A stretch of 64,000 nucleotides of DNA from Diaporthe sp. PMI_573 (taxonomy: Eukaryota; Ascomycota; Sordariomycetes; Diaporthales; Diaporthaceae): positions 310,001 through 374,000 of the forward strand of contig JAJTUP010000042.1 of NCBI GenBank assembly GCA_021399435.1. Reading direction: 5' to 3'. Position 1 is the stretch's first letter; each line of letters opens with the position of its first letter. Shown piece by piece: positions 9,740 through 20,702 of this stretch. Under the pieces are notes generated by a model that was given only the letters and a program-made list of their open reading frames with translations, did not search any database and was not told where the DNA came from. The position numbers and the translations under genes were made by a program.

Positions 9740-11365
9740 TCATGAAGTCGCCGACCTCGTCGCCACCACGATAGTTGACCTCGCTTCTGATGGTGTATCC
9801 GATTCTTCTGAAGCGTCGCTGTCGCCTGATACTACCCCCGCTTCAATTTGCGTCCTCCGAATAGCCTCGATATCGGCGAAAAATTCATTCGGGTCAAGTT
9901 GAACCCTCTTCCTTCGCACACTTCTGCTGGCTTCAATCTGGCGTTCCAGCTCTCGTTTTTTTTGTGTAGACATCGTCAATTGAATGTCTTTCTGGTCCCA
10001 ACTCTTGAGAATTTTTCTGAAGAGGTGTCGTTGTGTGGGGCTCGAGTGTCTCTGGCGGGCATACCGGGCGATCATACCACGTAACTCTTGCGATCGCTTT
10101 GGGGTCGCAAAAACGACCCCCTTAGGTCGACAAAAACACCGATCAGTGCAAAACTGGCTGCTGATTCCTTTCCCGACACTGTTTTTTGTCGATCTTGCTT
10201 CCTTTTGGCGATTTTCTTCAATAAAGTGACTTCCGAGTGCTCTGTGGCGAGAGATTGGCTAAAGACCCGTCGCCTGCCAGCCAGAGCGAATATTTGCCTC
10301 CGTAATTACCTCCATTCGGGCCTTGTGGTAGCAGTAGAGGAACCGCTTCTTTGCTACGTTTGATGAGGAATCGTAGCCGCCCTGCTGGCCAAGGTACTTC
10401 TTGAAGGCAGTCTTCAGCGGGCCGAAGATCGCAACGTCGAGGGTCTGCAGTAGATGGGAACAGTGGGCGGGTAAAAAGACGATATACACCTTATTCGAGA
10501 AGCATTCCCACATGAAATCAACCGTTGTATGGGTGTGATGACCGTCGATCACGAGTAATCGCCATTCAGAGGGGTCCTCTGGGGCCGTCAACGGTAGGAA
10601 GACTTTCCGAAGCCAGTGAATCGCGATGGGCTCTTCAATCCACCCCTTTTTTGTTGCCGTGAATTGCCAGCCAGTGTGATCTTCGAGGGCGATCGGAAGC
10701 CACTGCTGCTGGATCGTCAGTCCTTTAAAAATAATCAGAGGGGTCAGAGACTTGCCCACGGCCGATATACACTCGAGGAAGGAGGTCCAAGCCCGTGAAT
10801 TGAAGTCCTTATGCAGCAAGTCGCTTCCCTTTGAATACCCAAGCGTCAAAGTCTTCTCTGACTTACCCTCCATCAGCCCTCCTTCATCAGCGTTCCAGCG
10901 GTTAGCTGGTTTGATCGCCTTCACGACTGGCAACTGCATGAAGTTAAACCACAAGCTAACATTCTTTTTTGTCGCTGCACAAAGCCTCTTGGCCTCAACC
11001 CGCTGGTACTTACGGCTTCGGAGCTGAGGGTGACGAAGGAGGAATGCCCTCAGCCACGCCCTGCCGAGAGGAGGGTGCTCTTCAAGAGGGAAGGCCAGCC
11101 GGGCTGCCAGAGCCCTCGTTTCCCAGCGAGTCAAGGGGTAGCCCAGACTGCTTTGATTGATTAAAAACATCGCCAATTCATCCTCTTGAACGTCTGAAAG
11201 AACCCTCTGGGGGTCAGCAGCGACTTGATGGTTTTGCGCGCCGGCGAGGCGATCCTGAAGTGTAGCACGGGGGATATGCCACAGTCTGGAAGCCTCCCTG
11301 ACGGGCATCCCATCCCTGACCGCCACGATGGCGTCATACACCTCAACTTCGGTATAGGTCTTCAT
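9740..11365 (-). pseudogene. pogo-1 transposase with a single TAG
   Basis: Minus-strand frame from ATG 11365 (MKTYTEVEVYDAIVAVRDG). An N-terminal psq-type helix-turn-helix (residues about 5-50) is followed by a CENP-B-like helix-turn-helix (RAWLRAFLLRHPQLRSRK) and the DDE_1 catalytic domain. The acidic residues are in NADEGG, LLVIDGHHTH and LLQTLDVAIF (DDD triad, all present). TAG at 10259-10261 replaces the Trp seen in the second copy (ATGLWPVSKHRALGSHF). The tail (VRRKRVQLDPNEFF) ends at TGA 9740-9742. Total about 541 codons, normal for this family. It lies after the catalytic triad, so a truncated product could keep the catalytic core. Confidence 0.92.
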
Positions 11366-11481
11366 AATTGGTAGGTCGATGTCTGGGAGAAGTTTCGTGA
11401 TCAGAAAAAAATTCCTCGTGGAGCAATGGTTGACTTTATGTAGGGTGGGGGTAGACGCGTACACGCGTGAACGCGGATGTG

Positions 11482-11526
11482 GGGTGGCCGGAATCGGGGG
11501 GTGGCGGGGATCTGCAGCGGGTACGT
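11482..11526 (-). repeat. pogo-1 terminal inverted repeat, right
   Basis: Inverted copy of 9676-9720, followed by TA at 11527-11528. Confidence 0.93.
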
Positions 11527-11912
11527 TATAGCAGCCACCTGCTCTTATGGCCAGACCATCGGGGTGAAGCGAAGCGGAACCTGGCCACCTGCGGCTTGTA
11601 ACGTGCGAAGAAGGATGGCCTTGCATATGTTTCAGAAACCATGATGGATAGGTATGAGACCAGTCAGATAAAAGTAGGAGTCTCTCAATAATAGAAAGGA
11701 TTGCTACAAGCACAGTTGACGTGTTTTGTGAGGCTGAGTGGCGGTTTCGTGATGTCTCTCGACGGAGGAGAGAATAGTATATATCACGTCGCACAGATGA
11801 ACAGACCAGACAAGTGATTGAAGTTATATTGCCATCGCTTTCCCATCCCCCTATGCTGCGCCAGAGCAGATATACAGCCGAGGAGAGGAACGTAGAGCCC
11901 AAAAATCACTAA

Positions 11913-12641
11913 AACCAGAGGGATAGCCTAAATGCCCAATAATTTACAGTTAGCATCTTATACTGTGCATTTTCTTAGGTCTTCCATGTGTCAGAGGCTC
12001 TTCCCAGTCACGCCCGCATTTTTACAGGTTTGATAGAAGCCTCACGCAAACGGTACGTATAGGAGGGCGAAAACCGGTACGTTGCTGTGCTCATTAATTA
12101 CTTAACTAGCCAAAGATGGGCGCTCTTGCCTGATTTTTCTTGTTCAACGGCATACCCCGGGCCAAGAATGGCCTAGCGGGCGCAACATATTGCCATTTGA
12201 AGATTCCGGTCTCGCAACCATTTGATCATCCTAAACTAGAATCCTAACTAAAACCCTTCTGAGTGGTGTTCTGGAGAGTCTTTATGCTCAGCAATGACGT
12301 CCCATTATGCAAAGCTGATATCCACGATCGAAGAGTACTCCTATCTCATTCGCTACGATGCCTTGCAGTAGGCCTGCTAGTCTAAATGGGCGCAGGAAAA
12401 AAAACCTCCCGATGTTGGTCAATGATAGATCACGACTGACTTATGACGCAAGAATGATTACCCTTTTGATGTAGGGAAAACAACCAGCCCGTCTTTCCTG
12501 TATTAGGGACAGGCAAGTTTCCCAAAACTTACAAGGTGCCTTATTTCGCGGAATAAAAGACAACTCGAGTGCCGTGCTATTTTACAAGTCAGGATATGCT
12601 TGAGAAGACAAACGCCGAGAAATAGCATCGCAATCGCAAAC
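11913..12641. other. Intergenic, no gene seen
   Basis: AT-rich DNA between the zinc-finger pseudogene and the next dehydrogenase. No supported coding frame. Confidence 0.4.
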
Positions 12642-13644
12642 ATGGACTCTGCTAAAGAGACTGCTAAAGAGACCCTCCATAAGGTTACCTATCCAAGCAT
12701 GGACCCAAGCAAGTTTACCCAACAGCCGGCCAACACTGGCCTCAAGCAAGACATAGAACCCAAGCCGCAAAAGGTTCATCTACCATCCGAAGGCGAAGAC
12801 ATTATGTACAAGCCGTCGGGTAAACTCAAGGGAAAGAAAGCTCTTATCACTGGAGGAGACTCTGGCATCAGCCGCACTGTAGCCATCCTATTCGCTATAG
12901 AGGGAGCCACGGTGGCCATTGTCTATCTCTCGTCCGAAGAGGATGACACACAGCACACCAAGGCCCAGGTAGAGAAGAACAGCGGAGAGATCGTCCTCAT
13001 CCCCAGCGACCTATCCCTGTCGATTAACTGCGTAGATGTTGCAAAGCGGGCTGTAAACATGCTTGGCGGAATCGACATCTTGGTTAACAACGCTGCTACT
13101 AGGTAGGAGCAAGGAGATATTAGCGACATTTCTGAGTGAGTACCCATCAACAACCAGTTTTTCATACAGACATATTCATAATAACAAACGTTGTGACCAT
13201 AGAGAGTAGTAGACGTCTACTTTTTGCGTCAATTTGGACTTATACTTCCATCTTACCAAGTATATGCTGCCACATTTGTCCAAAGGCAGCGTGATTATCA
13301 ATAGTGTGTCAGTGGACTCCTACATCGGCGTCCCTAGCCGACTGGACTATGCGATGAGCAAGGGCGCTGTGGTTGCCTTCATTCGTGCACTCTCTAATCA
13401 GCTGGTCAAGAAGGGTATTCGTATCAACACAGTTGCTGCCGGGTCGGTGTGGACACTGCTCTTAGCCATAAGTGGGAGCAAGCAGATTCAAAAGGGTCAT
13501 GGACTTAGGAACTGGATGCCGATGGATAGAGTAGGATAGCCGAGCGAAATTACGATAAGTTATATATTCCTTGTATCCAAGGAGAGTGCATTTATAAGCA
13601 GGCAGACTCTGCATCCTAATGGGGGCATCGTCGTTAATAGTTAA
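12642..13644 (+). pseudogene. Short-chain dehydrogenase (YhdF/general-stress type), broken
   Basis: ATG 12642 opens MDSAKETAKETLHKVTYPSM, then the extended N-terminus typical of this SDR subgroup and GKKALITGGDSG (TGGxxGI-type cofactor motif). NNAA is followed by TAG at 13104-13106 (expected Q). Between about 13137 and 13234 the frame changes, by an intron or indel. It resumes with YMLPHLSKG, SVSVDS and YAMSK (YxxxK). A second TAG lies at 13537-13539, followed by PSEI...SKESAF and HPNGGIVVNS to TAA 13642-13644. Both TAGs fit CAG to TAG. All landmarks of an NAD(P)-dependent oxidoreductase are present, but it cannot be translated whole. Confidence 0.85.
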
Positions 13645-15230
13645 TGTATATAGTACTGGATGGATGGGAATATAAATGCTTATTTGCTCTTAGGAATTAC
13701 TGATATAACTGTTCTGAAAAGCTATAAACCATTATAAGAATATCTACTTGCATTACCTAGAGTTTGGTATATCACGGCTTACTGCCGGTATTCAACGCAG
13801 ACCAGGCCTGCAAAATCAGTATCAGGTCTTTATTTGTCTGTTGTCAAGATACTCCTCCCAAATCTCAGCCAAGGCCGATATATCCATAGGCTAACTACCT
13901 ATTGATGGCACTCAATACTGCTACGATATCACCTTGTGATCCTATATACTACGCCGTAATATTTATTGGTAAGTAAGAGACGAGACCAAGGAGAAGTCGC
14001 TAAGGACAAAACATCCGACACAGGGCATTCTATGGATGCCCTTAGAATGTGGCAGGGCCCAAGCTAACCCAGAAATGTGAATCGGTAATGAAAAGTCGAC
14101 AGAGTTTAGGAGTATATAATGAAAATTAGAGTGCTTGATTTTGAAGCCGTTTTGGACCTAATGAATGCGTCTATTGATCGTCTCGCAATATCTTCAGGAA
14201 ATTCCTGGATGGGACCATCTCTCCTGGTTAGGCCACTAATAAAAGTAATACTTGAGGAAAATGTCCGGTAGTAACGTGCAGGCATACTCGACGGATTTGT
14301 GGGAGTAATACGACCTGACAGTCAGTTTTCGAGTCTTTCCTATTGAAAGCCGTTGTTGCTAGCACCTCGTCGGAATTTGACTGTCACATATCGATCAGCA
14401 CACAAGAGTGAGTGATATCCCAAAATTCTTAGAGGCTCAGCATAAGGCACCCACCTGTAAACCTAAAAAATGTCTATCACAATAATATTATCACCGCAAA
14501 GTTAATGACGTCAGAGGCGGTCATTTTTTCTCTGGTATTGGGGGGCAGCTTATGTATAAAGATGGCGACGTTGGGAAAAGGGTGACGGCGCAGAATAGTA
14601 ATGCAAACATTGATTATACGCCTATACACACAATTTTCTGTCCGACCATTGATTGCGACAAAATGATGCAATACTAGGGATATTTATGAAATGTGATCGA
14701 TTGTTCGAGACCCAAGCGGTAACGGCTATAAGAGACATTCGCCCTTTGCTGCACTGATTTCACCAAAGCAGCTCTCCCGATTGAATCAAGCAACGGTAAT
14801 CTCAAGCGATTATGGCTCGATATGAGACTGGCCAGTCAGTTCGCTACAAACCGGTTTGCGGCAAGTGACGCTCCTTGCATTATTTGGTATAGAACTTAGA
14901 CTAAATTTCCGAGGCCCTGATTCCCAAACCTGAGACTGTTGGTGTTATTACTGACGTCTTGACGGAGCCTGGCATTCAAGCCGATCGAAATGTCCAGGCC
15001 AGCCCTGATTCTCTCCGATACAAGGTAATGGAAGCAAACCGCAACTAATGTGAACAAGCGACACTGACGTGTAAGTTTAGATTCAGAATTATAATACTGA
15101 CAAGGTTACTACAGTATACGAGGTCAATATTCTCGGTCCATCCCAGTAAAGACATTTAAGAAGTAGGTATAAACTGGGAACTGGGTAGATAAGCGGTATC
15201 CGCTAATGATAAGAATATAGGAGTATAGTT

Positions 15231-15570
15231 CTAGCCCTCAATGAACTCTGTGTCTCGGTTTAACCTCTTTACTCTTGATAAAGGCACATCGCTAGTACGC
15301 TTAGCGTTAAGTGTAAAGTATATGATTGTTGTCTTGTCACCTTTAATTGTCGCTCCACCCAGTCTTTCCCGGTGCACTTGATGGGATGACCGCAGCTTAC
15401 ACATGAGCCGTCTAGATGTAGCTCCAGTTAGGGCTTCCATGACTGCAGTACCGACAACCTTAAGCTCGGTACTTCAGGGTGCAAAGAGATGCCACTCCAG
15501 TGTCAATATAGCATCAGAAGCAGTAAATGTTGGGCTGCCAGCATTAAGGTCCTAGTCACATTATATAACT
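15231..15570 (-). pseudogene. Unidentified coding-like relic
   Basis: Open minus-strand frame ending at TAG 15231-15233 (tail SRVKRLNRDTEFIEG). It continues upstream of its ATG through one TGA with protein-like sequence (AGSPTFTASDAILTLEWH). No family recognised; it could be chance or an old gene. Confidence 0.2.
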
Positions 15571-15819
15571 AGGATAGCCAGATTTGCGAGTTGAGTGTAC
15601 AGATGGCGGAGAAAACGTCGTATAATTTCTTTCTGCAGACACACTAAGCATACTTAAGTGTTTGTAGTTTGAGGTCGGCTACCACATGACGCGTTTATTA
15701 ACGACATTGGGCTAGGCAGATTCCAACCAAACCATCGGCTCTAGGCCCTATAGACAGTTATATAACATGCCATCTGGGGTATTGCAGAGACTGCCTGTAT
15801 TGACCAAAGTATTGAGATG

Positions 15820-16351
15820 CTACCTTGCTAGAGAAGTGGGACAGATATGTGTGTTGACTATTGAGTTATACAGTATAGCAGGAACATAAAGGTCGAGGCA
15901 GTGAGGAGTTGCTGGAGGCGTTATCATCCAGATGGGATATTTTGAGCGTAAGTGCCAGACGGCACTGGGCATGTCTTGCGCGATCATATCGAGATGCACA
16001 CAGCACAAAGGGCACGAAATCTCCAGTGCGATAAGCAAGCGCTTGAGATCGGCATGCTTGAGCATAGTGGCGACTTCGAAAGAGGCTAAGATCCGCTGTG
16101 TCCCTAGGAGTTAGAGGTTGCCAGGCTGACGTAACTTACGCCCAGTATTCAGGTCGATCCAGATAACAGCAGTGCGTGACTGCTAACATGGGATGATCTT
16201 CCGCGGCAGATGGCATTGTGGTAGGCTCCTCTAACTGTCTTGGGACCCTTGCAGCCCCGATCCTTTTGAGAGTCAGAGAGGGTTTAGAGAGACGTAAGAA
16301 ATAGTCAATACAGTATTGATAAGAAGACACACGTAGCCTTACCCACGTCAC
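15820..16351 (-). pseudogene. Unidentified coding-like relic, two short frames
   Basis: Two adjacent minus-strand frames, 16136-16351 and 15820-16065, the second with a run of hydrophobic and Cys residues (LEISCPLCCVHLDMIAQDM). They may be exons or fragments of one gene. No domain recognised. Confidence 0.2.
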
Positions 16352-17153
16352 TGATGCACTTGCTAGGGCTTGGAATCACCCTAAACGGCTACTGACTAAA
16401 CCATCGATAGTTTCCGCTAGCCAGCCCAGAGAATGACGGGATGCAAGCAGGGACAGTTACGGTTTGAGGGGTGGCAAGGCGTCGCAATCTAACTTCCCTC
16501 TCCCGTCATGCAAGATGACCTACAACAGACACGGCACTCGTAGCCGTTGTGACCCTGTGGCTTTTCACGAATCCGTGGTCTGCAGCCAATGCTGCTCCTT
16601 GTCGTCACTGGGGTCATTTCTCGCGACATTGACAACATTAAATGGTCTTTGCAATACTGTAGTGTGCTAAGATCGACAATTGCGTTAGTATTGAGGTTAA
16701 TCTTGCATTAATTAGACGGACGGCTTGGAAAATACCTTGTGGCGATCATTTCAATACGCGTCGGGTCCATTGCATTGATCAAGGTTGATTTAAATTAATC
16801 AGAACCGAATCTGGGATACTCTCTCACTCTTTGATAAACAATGACTTATACTAGGCTGTCGACAATAGACAGTAGGTAAACACTGAACAGCTAGGTTGAG
16901 TTGTTTAAAGGAGGATCCCGTTTTGCCAACTTAAATGTCTTCTCGGTTAGCCTTACAGCTTCTTATCGCCGTAACTCTGCCTAGATAGGCTGGAGAGCCT
17001 TTCTACTTATTGGGGAGCATACCCGGCGGGTTGTGTGTGCTGTATGCAAGGTACTACTCACGCAGCACAAATGTGCTTGGGCAAGCAAGGAAATTGGTAC
17101 TCATTTATAAACGAGAGATGCTTCCTCCTTTAGAGGCCAGTGCAATGTGATAC

Positions 17154-17992
17154 TTAGATAGAAGAAGCATGACCTAAGCTTATGCCTACTTTAACCGCGA
17201 CCTGAATCCGCTGTTTACTTAGATCCAGCAAGTCCTGATCAAACTCGACCCGTGCCTTTTGGAATGCCACGATGATAGATAAACCCCCGTACTAGAAATA
17301 CCCCAGCTCTTCACCTTTCTTAATCTCCTTACCGTGCTTCTAGAACCGGTTATGAATCCTGTTTGTCGTCAGCCCCTGTTATGGCGTCCTTTTATACATC
17401 CAACAGGTATTGGCTTAACTTACTGAACAGGCCCGACATTAGTTGCCCCGATGGCCACAAATAATATGTTGCCGAAGTCTTCTGTCTCTATAACAATACA
17501 CTCTCTTCTATTCTGTGTCAATATGTCTACCTTGCTCTGCAAAGCAATGGCATCGACTTGATAGTAATCACTAGGTACACTTCTAAAGAGCTTGACCTTG
17601 CCCGAAACAGGGGAGTGGTACCAATGGTAGTCCTGTAGTGATAGACGAAAGCTCGCAACTGCCCTGCTGTCAAATTGCAAGCCGATTTGGGTATCCATGA
17701 CAAGGTTGGCAATGCTGAAGCCATTGCCCTTGATCTATAGACTCTTTGTCTCCGCGACTGATTTGTAGGTAACGACCCGCAAATCAGTGACGACAACTGC
17801 GATAGAAGCGTCCTCTGGCTGGTAGATTGGCCGAGAGCCGGGCCTATGTGTGCGGGTGAAGAAGTCCTTGAATGTTTTATACTCGTCAATATCCAAAGGT
17901 TCAAATTCATTCATATTAATATTGTAGGTCTCCACAAACTGCCGGATCTCCTTTTTTAATGCCGGAGTCCCTTCTTGCTCTCCTAGTGCCAT
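17154..17992 (-). pseudogene. Phosphatidylserine decarboxylase family, broken
   Basis: Minus strand. From ATG 17992: the psd N-terminal block (YKTFKDFFTRTHRPGSRPI), then TAG at 17735-17737 at the Trp of the WIKG motif (IKGNGFSIANL follows), then LQDYHWYHSPVSGKVK (family QDYHRFHSPV), ETEDFGNILFVAIGATNVG, a GTAAGT donor and an intron of about 50 bp. The last part is GKEIKKGEELGYF, a TAG, then YGGLSIIVAFQKARV, to TAA 17154-17156. The processing site, normally GGS[ST] or LGST, reads GGLS here. The family converts phosphatidylserine to phosphatidylethanolamine; short soluble paralogs are common in fungi. At least three TAGs make it inactive. Confidence 0.85.
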
Positions 17993-19681
17993 GCTCAGTG
18001 AAAATCCGAATGGGCCTGAGTCAACATATCCGGAACTTGCCCTTATTCATAGTTTTATTGTAGATATAAAGGCATATTGCGTGCATTGTGTCAACCCATT
18101 CCGTAAGGGGATTAAATAACAACAGCAACTTCAGCTTCTTCAAAAGCAGCTGCATTTTATGTTCAATTTGTCCATTCTACATCGTCCAGGCCTTGTCAGA
18201 ACAGCGGTCTCGCACATGTTAGAGAAGGGGAGACATGCCTTGCAATTAAACGACAACCATCCCTAATGAGCATTCTGCAGAGGCGGATGAGGTCAGCGCC
18301 ATATCCAGTCTATAGGCATCTATTTGATAAAGGTTCGGTGATTGTTACCGGATGAACCCATGAGATCAGGTAGTCCGTGATCGTGTGTAATCTGTGCATC
18401 AAACCCATCTTGGCGAAGAAATGCGGCCAGATAGTTCCTCAGATGAAGGCGGACAATGTGAGAATGTGAGACTGCGAATGGAAAAGTGTTTAATTTTGTG
18501 AAGTAGCAATGTCCTCCTGGCGGGACGGGTGGTGTCATAGTGACGTAAGCGATGGACACGGACAGGGACCCAATAAGTTCGCGGGTCCGTATACTCATGG
18601 GGGCGGGCGAATATATGGGCACCAGGTTTAACAACAATGCAATGCTCTACCGAAGCAGTGGTTAAGCTCAAGGTTTCTTGCCCCCTTGCTGTCTCGTCCT
18701 ACGCTCTCCTATATATCCTTCATGACTCGTCTCTTGTTAGCCAGTGGATTGTCACCCCTTTCCTTAGCAACTTGAGCTTCAATGCGTTCATCCTCCACCT
18801 TACTCCAATCCGAATACGCCATCATCTCTTCGTTCGTCCATTGTCTTGATCCTGTTGAAGTGATACAGCGCTAGGACGTCTACTTGTAGTCTAGACATCC
18901 CTCACAACTCTGCTTGTCGTACCTTTGTGGTAGCCCCGCCGCCACGCGATATTGCTGGTTGGTCTTAATGCTGCCGGTGGGTTGCGCTGCGGCAATATAT
19001 CTTCCAATATGACTTGTGGCGAGCCGTACCTCGCTGGTGATTGCAGAGGGGGGTCGAGCAAATGAGTGGCTCGTGTGACAGAGACGCTCCGTCGGCGGAA
19101 GTTCCGCCGCGGAACTTGCCATGGTTCCAACCAGACAGTCTGGAACGATAGAAGAGCGAGGAGCTGTAAGGGAATTTTGTACAGTAGGCGAACGTTTAGG
19201 CTGAAGAAGATGCAGTGTTGTCGGGGTCCGACCGAAGTTACGTATACTCGGGGGTCAGAATCCAGAACGGGGCAGGTAGGAAGACCCTCGCCAATTGCTG
19301 TGCGTTGAGCCCCTTAATACGATGCTAGTCCTGATACTGTAGGCAATCCTGGACGGGCAGTCTGGTTGGATGAAAAGCATCATGGAATATATTACTACCC
19401 GCGTTCGTCTGGCTCTCGACCTAAGGCAAGGCCGGGTGGTCAGAACGGGCAGACCCGGGAGTGCAGGTCCAATCACACGCAGATCCATAGATCACCAGTA
19501 ATCCATGTAAGCTCCACCTCCGCAGGGGAAATAAACGTTAAGTCGCCACGTACCGTTACATTTGACCCACACACACTAACTTTGTCACTTTTTCTAGCAA
19601 TTTCCATACAAACAGTACCTCTAAGATATGTAGGGCCCCAATTTGCCCTCCAAGTCGACTTTGTTGACTAACTAAGCAACC
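17993..19681. other. No recognisable gene
   Basis: AT-rich and degenerate. Overlapping frames at 18320-18671 on the minus strand show no family features. 17993-18160 may contain decayed upstream coding sequence of the psd relic. Confidence 0.35.
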
Positions 19682-20480
19682 ATGGGCCTATCTCGGCTGC
19701 TTTGCACACCACGTACGCCACGATTTCGACTGTTTGAACGCTCCCCTTCCGCCAGCCCGTCTGCCCTTCGCCTGCTCCGCCAGACCGCCGAAACGCATAC
19801 AAAGAAGCCCCGTTCAAGAGAACTTACCAGGGACGAGAGGCTAAGGGCCCGGACCCTCTACGAAGAAGCCAAATGGCCACGTGACGCCATCGCCACGCAG
19901 TTAAGAGCTACGGCCCGGCAGGTCCAATGGGCACTCGAGCACCCTCTGACACCGCAAAAAAACAAGTGCGGTAGACGGCCTTCCTTTGACACCCCTCGGA
20001 GGGTCGAATTACAGCGATGGTTCCTCTCAAACCCAGCTTATCGATATATGGCGTGGGAAGACCTCAAATTCTTCTTACCGCCCGAGTTGTATGCCGGTGA
20101 CACTGCCGTTTGCCGAGCCCTCCATGCCCTCGGCTATACTCGTCGCCTCCGAAGGCGCCGGATCCGCCACACTGCTGCTAACCAGCGTACCCGCGTACGT
20201 TGGTGTCAAGAGATGCTGCGAAGGTTTCCCCATCCTCAAGATTGGGAGTCTATAATCTTCTCTGATGAAACATGGGCAGTTAATGACCCAATGTGGAAGA
20301 AATGGGTTACAACCCACAATATGGAGGATCCGAACGACTTTGCTTTGCTTCGCCGGCACCCCCAGGGCTGGATGTTTTGGGGCTGTTTTGCAGGAGGAAA
20401 GAACGGTCCTGGGTACTTCTGGGAAAAAGGGTGTGGAGGTATAAACCAGTACAACTATACTAGAGAAATCCTACCTATGG
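19682..20480 (+). pseudogene. Tc1-like (DD34E) transposase, 3'-truncated
   Basis: ATG 19682. A helix-turn-helix region (LTRDERLRARTLYEEAKW) and a second (YMAWEDLKFFLPPELYAGD) are followed by the start of the DDE_3 domain with the first catalytic Asp in DWESIIFSDETW and the HPQGWMFWGCFAGG block. Family similarity ends after EILPMV at about 20480, where unrelated GC-rich sequence starts, so the other two catalytic residues are missing. The frame stays open by chance to TGA 20636-20638. No inverted repeat was identified. Confidence 0.85.
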
Positions 20481-20702
20481 TGAAGCCGGGGGCGCAGGCA
20501 CGCGCCCACGGGTCTGGGGGCCTGCAGCCCCCGACCTCACGGTTGACTAGTAATCTGCACACGTGGCAGCAAGAGGGACAAAAGTCACACCTAGGTACTG
20601 TTCAAAGGAATAAAAGGAGGGATGATTGTTTATTTTGAGTGTTGGGGTGGAGGGTACCTATTTATGCTACCCATGACCAGGGCCGGTATTTGTCACCGGC
20701 CA
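20481..20702. other. GC-rich insert at the Tc1/pogo-2 junction
   Basis: Begins GCCGGGGGCGCAGGC with several G/C runs, then normal composition. It belongs neither to the Tc1-like gene nor to the pogo-2 coding sequence. Possibly the end of another mobile element; not identified. Confidence 0.35.

Larger units (their letters stand above)
9676..11526 (-). mobile_element. pogo/Fot-type element pogo-1, complete with 45-bp TIRs
   Basis: A 1851-bp Tc1/mariner-superfamily element. The inverted repeats at 9676-9720 and 11482-11526 are 45 bp with one mismatch and begin ACGTACCCGCTGCAG. Both ends are flanked by TA (9674-9675 and 11527-11528), the superfamily's target duplication. The single gene is on the minus strand. 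The high TIR identity and few lesions mark a fairly recent insertion. Confidence 0.93.
9403..11912 (+). pseudogene. C2H2 zinc-finger protein split by a pogo transposon
   Basis: From ATG 9403 there are two C2H2 fingers: CEWKGCKASLNN...HIRIVH (residues about 9-33) and CCQWAVCGTRFF...HFATAH. The frame enters the pogo element at 9676. With one TA of the duplicated target removed, the same frame continues at 11529 as a long coding-like stretch (for example VDVFCEAEWRFRDVSRRRRE and RQSRYTAEERNVEPKNH) to TAA at 11910-11912, with stops at 11529 (TAG) and several more TAG/TGA. The fingers suggest a nucleic-acid binding role. The product is unknown beyond that and clearly broken. Confidence 0.65.
13645..17153. 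other. AT-rich region without a recognisable gene
   Basis: Strongly AT-rich, with many stops in all frames. Two coding-like remnants are listed separately (15231-15570 and 15820-16351). No TIRs or protein domains were recognised. Heavily mutated old repeat DNA is a reasonable reading but is not shown. Confidence 0.4.

Noticed and set aside
11366..11902. N-terminal extension of the pogo-1 transposase ORF
   Set aside because: It runs through the TIR and into host DNA; the true start is ATG 11365 at MKTYTEVEVYD.
20481..20638. C-terminal extension of the Tc1-like protein
   Set aside because: Family similarity stops at EILPMV; the remaining codons are chance reading of the GC-rich insert.
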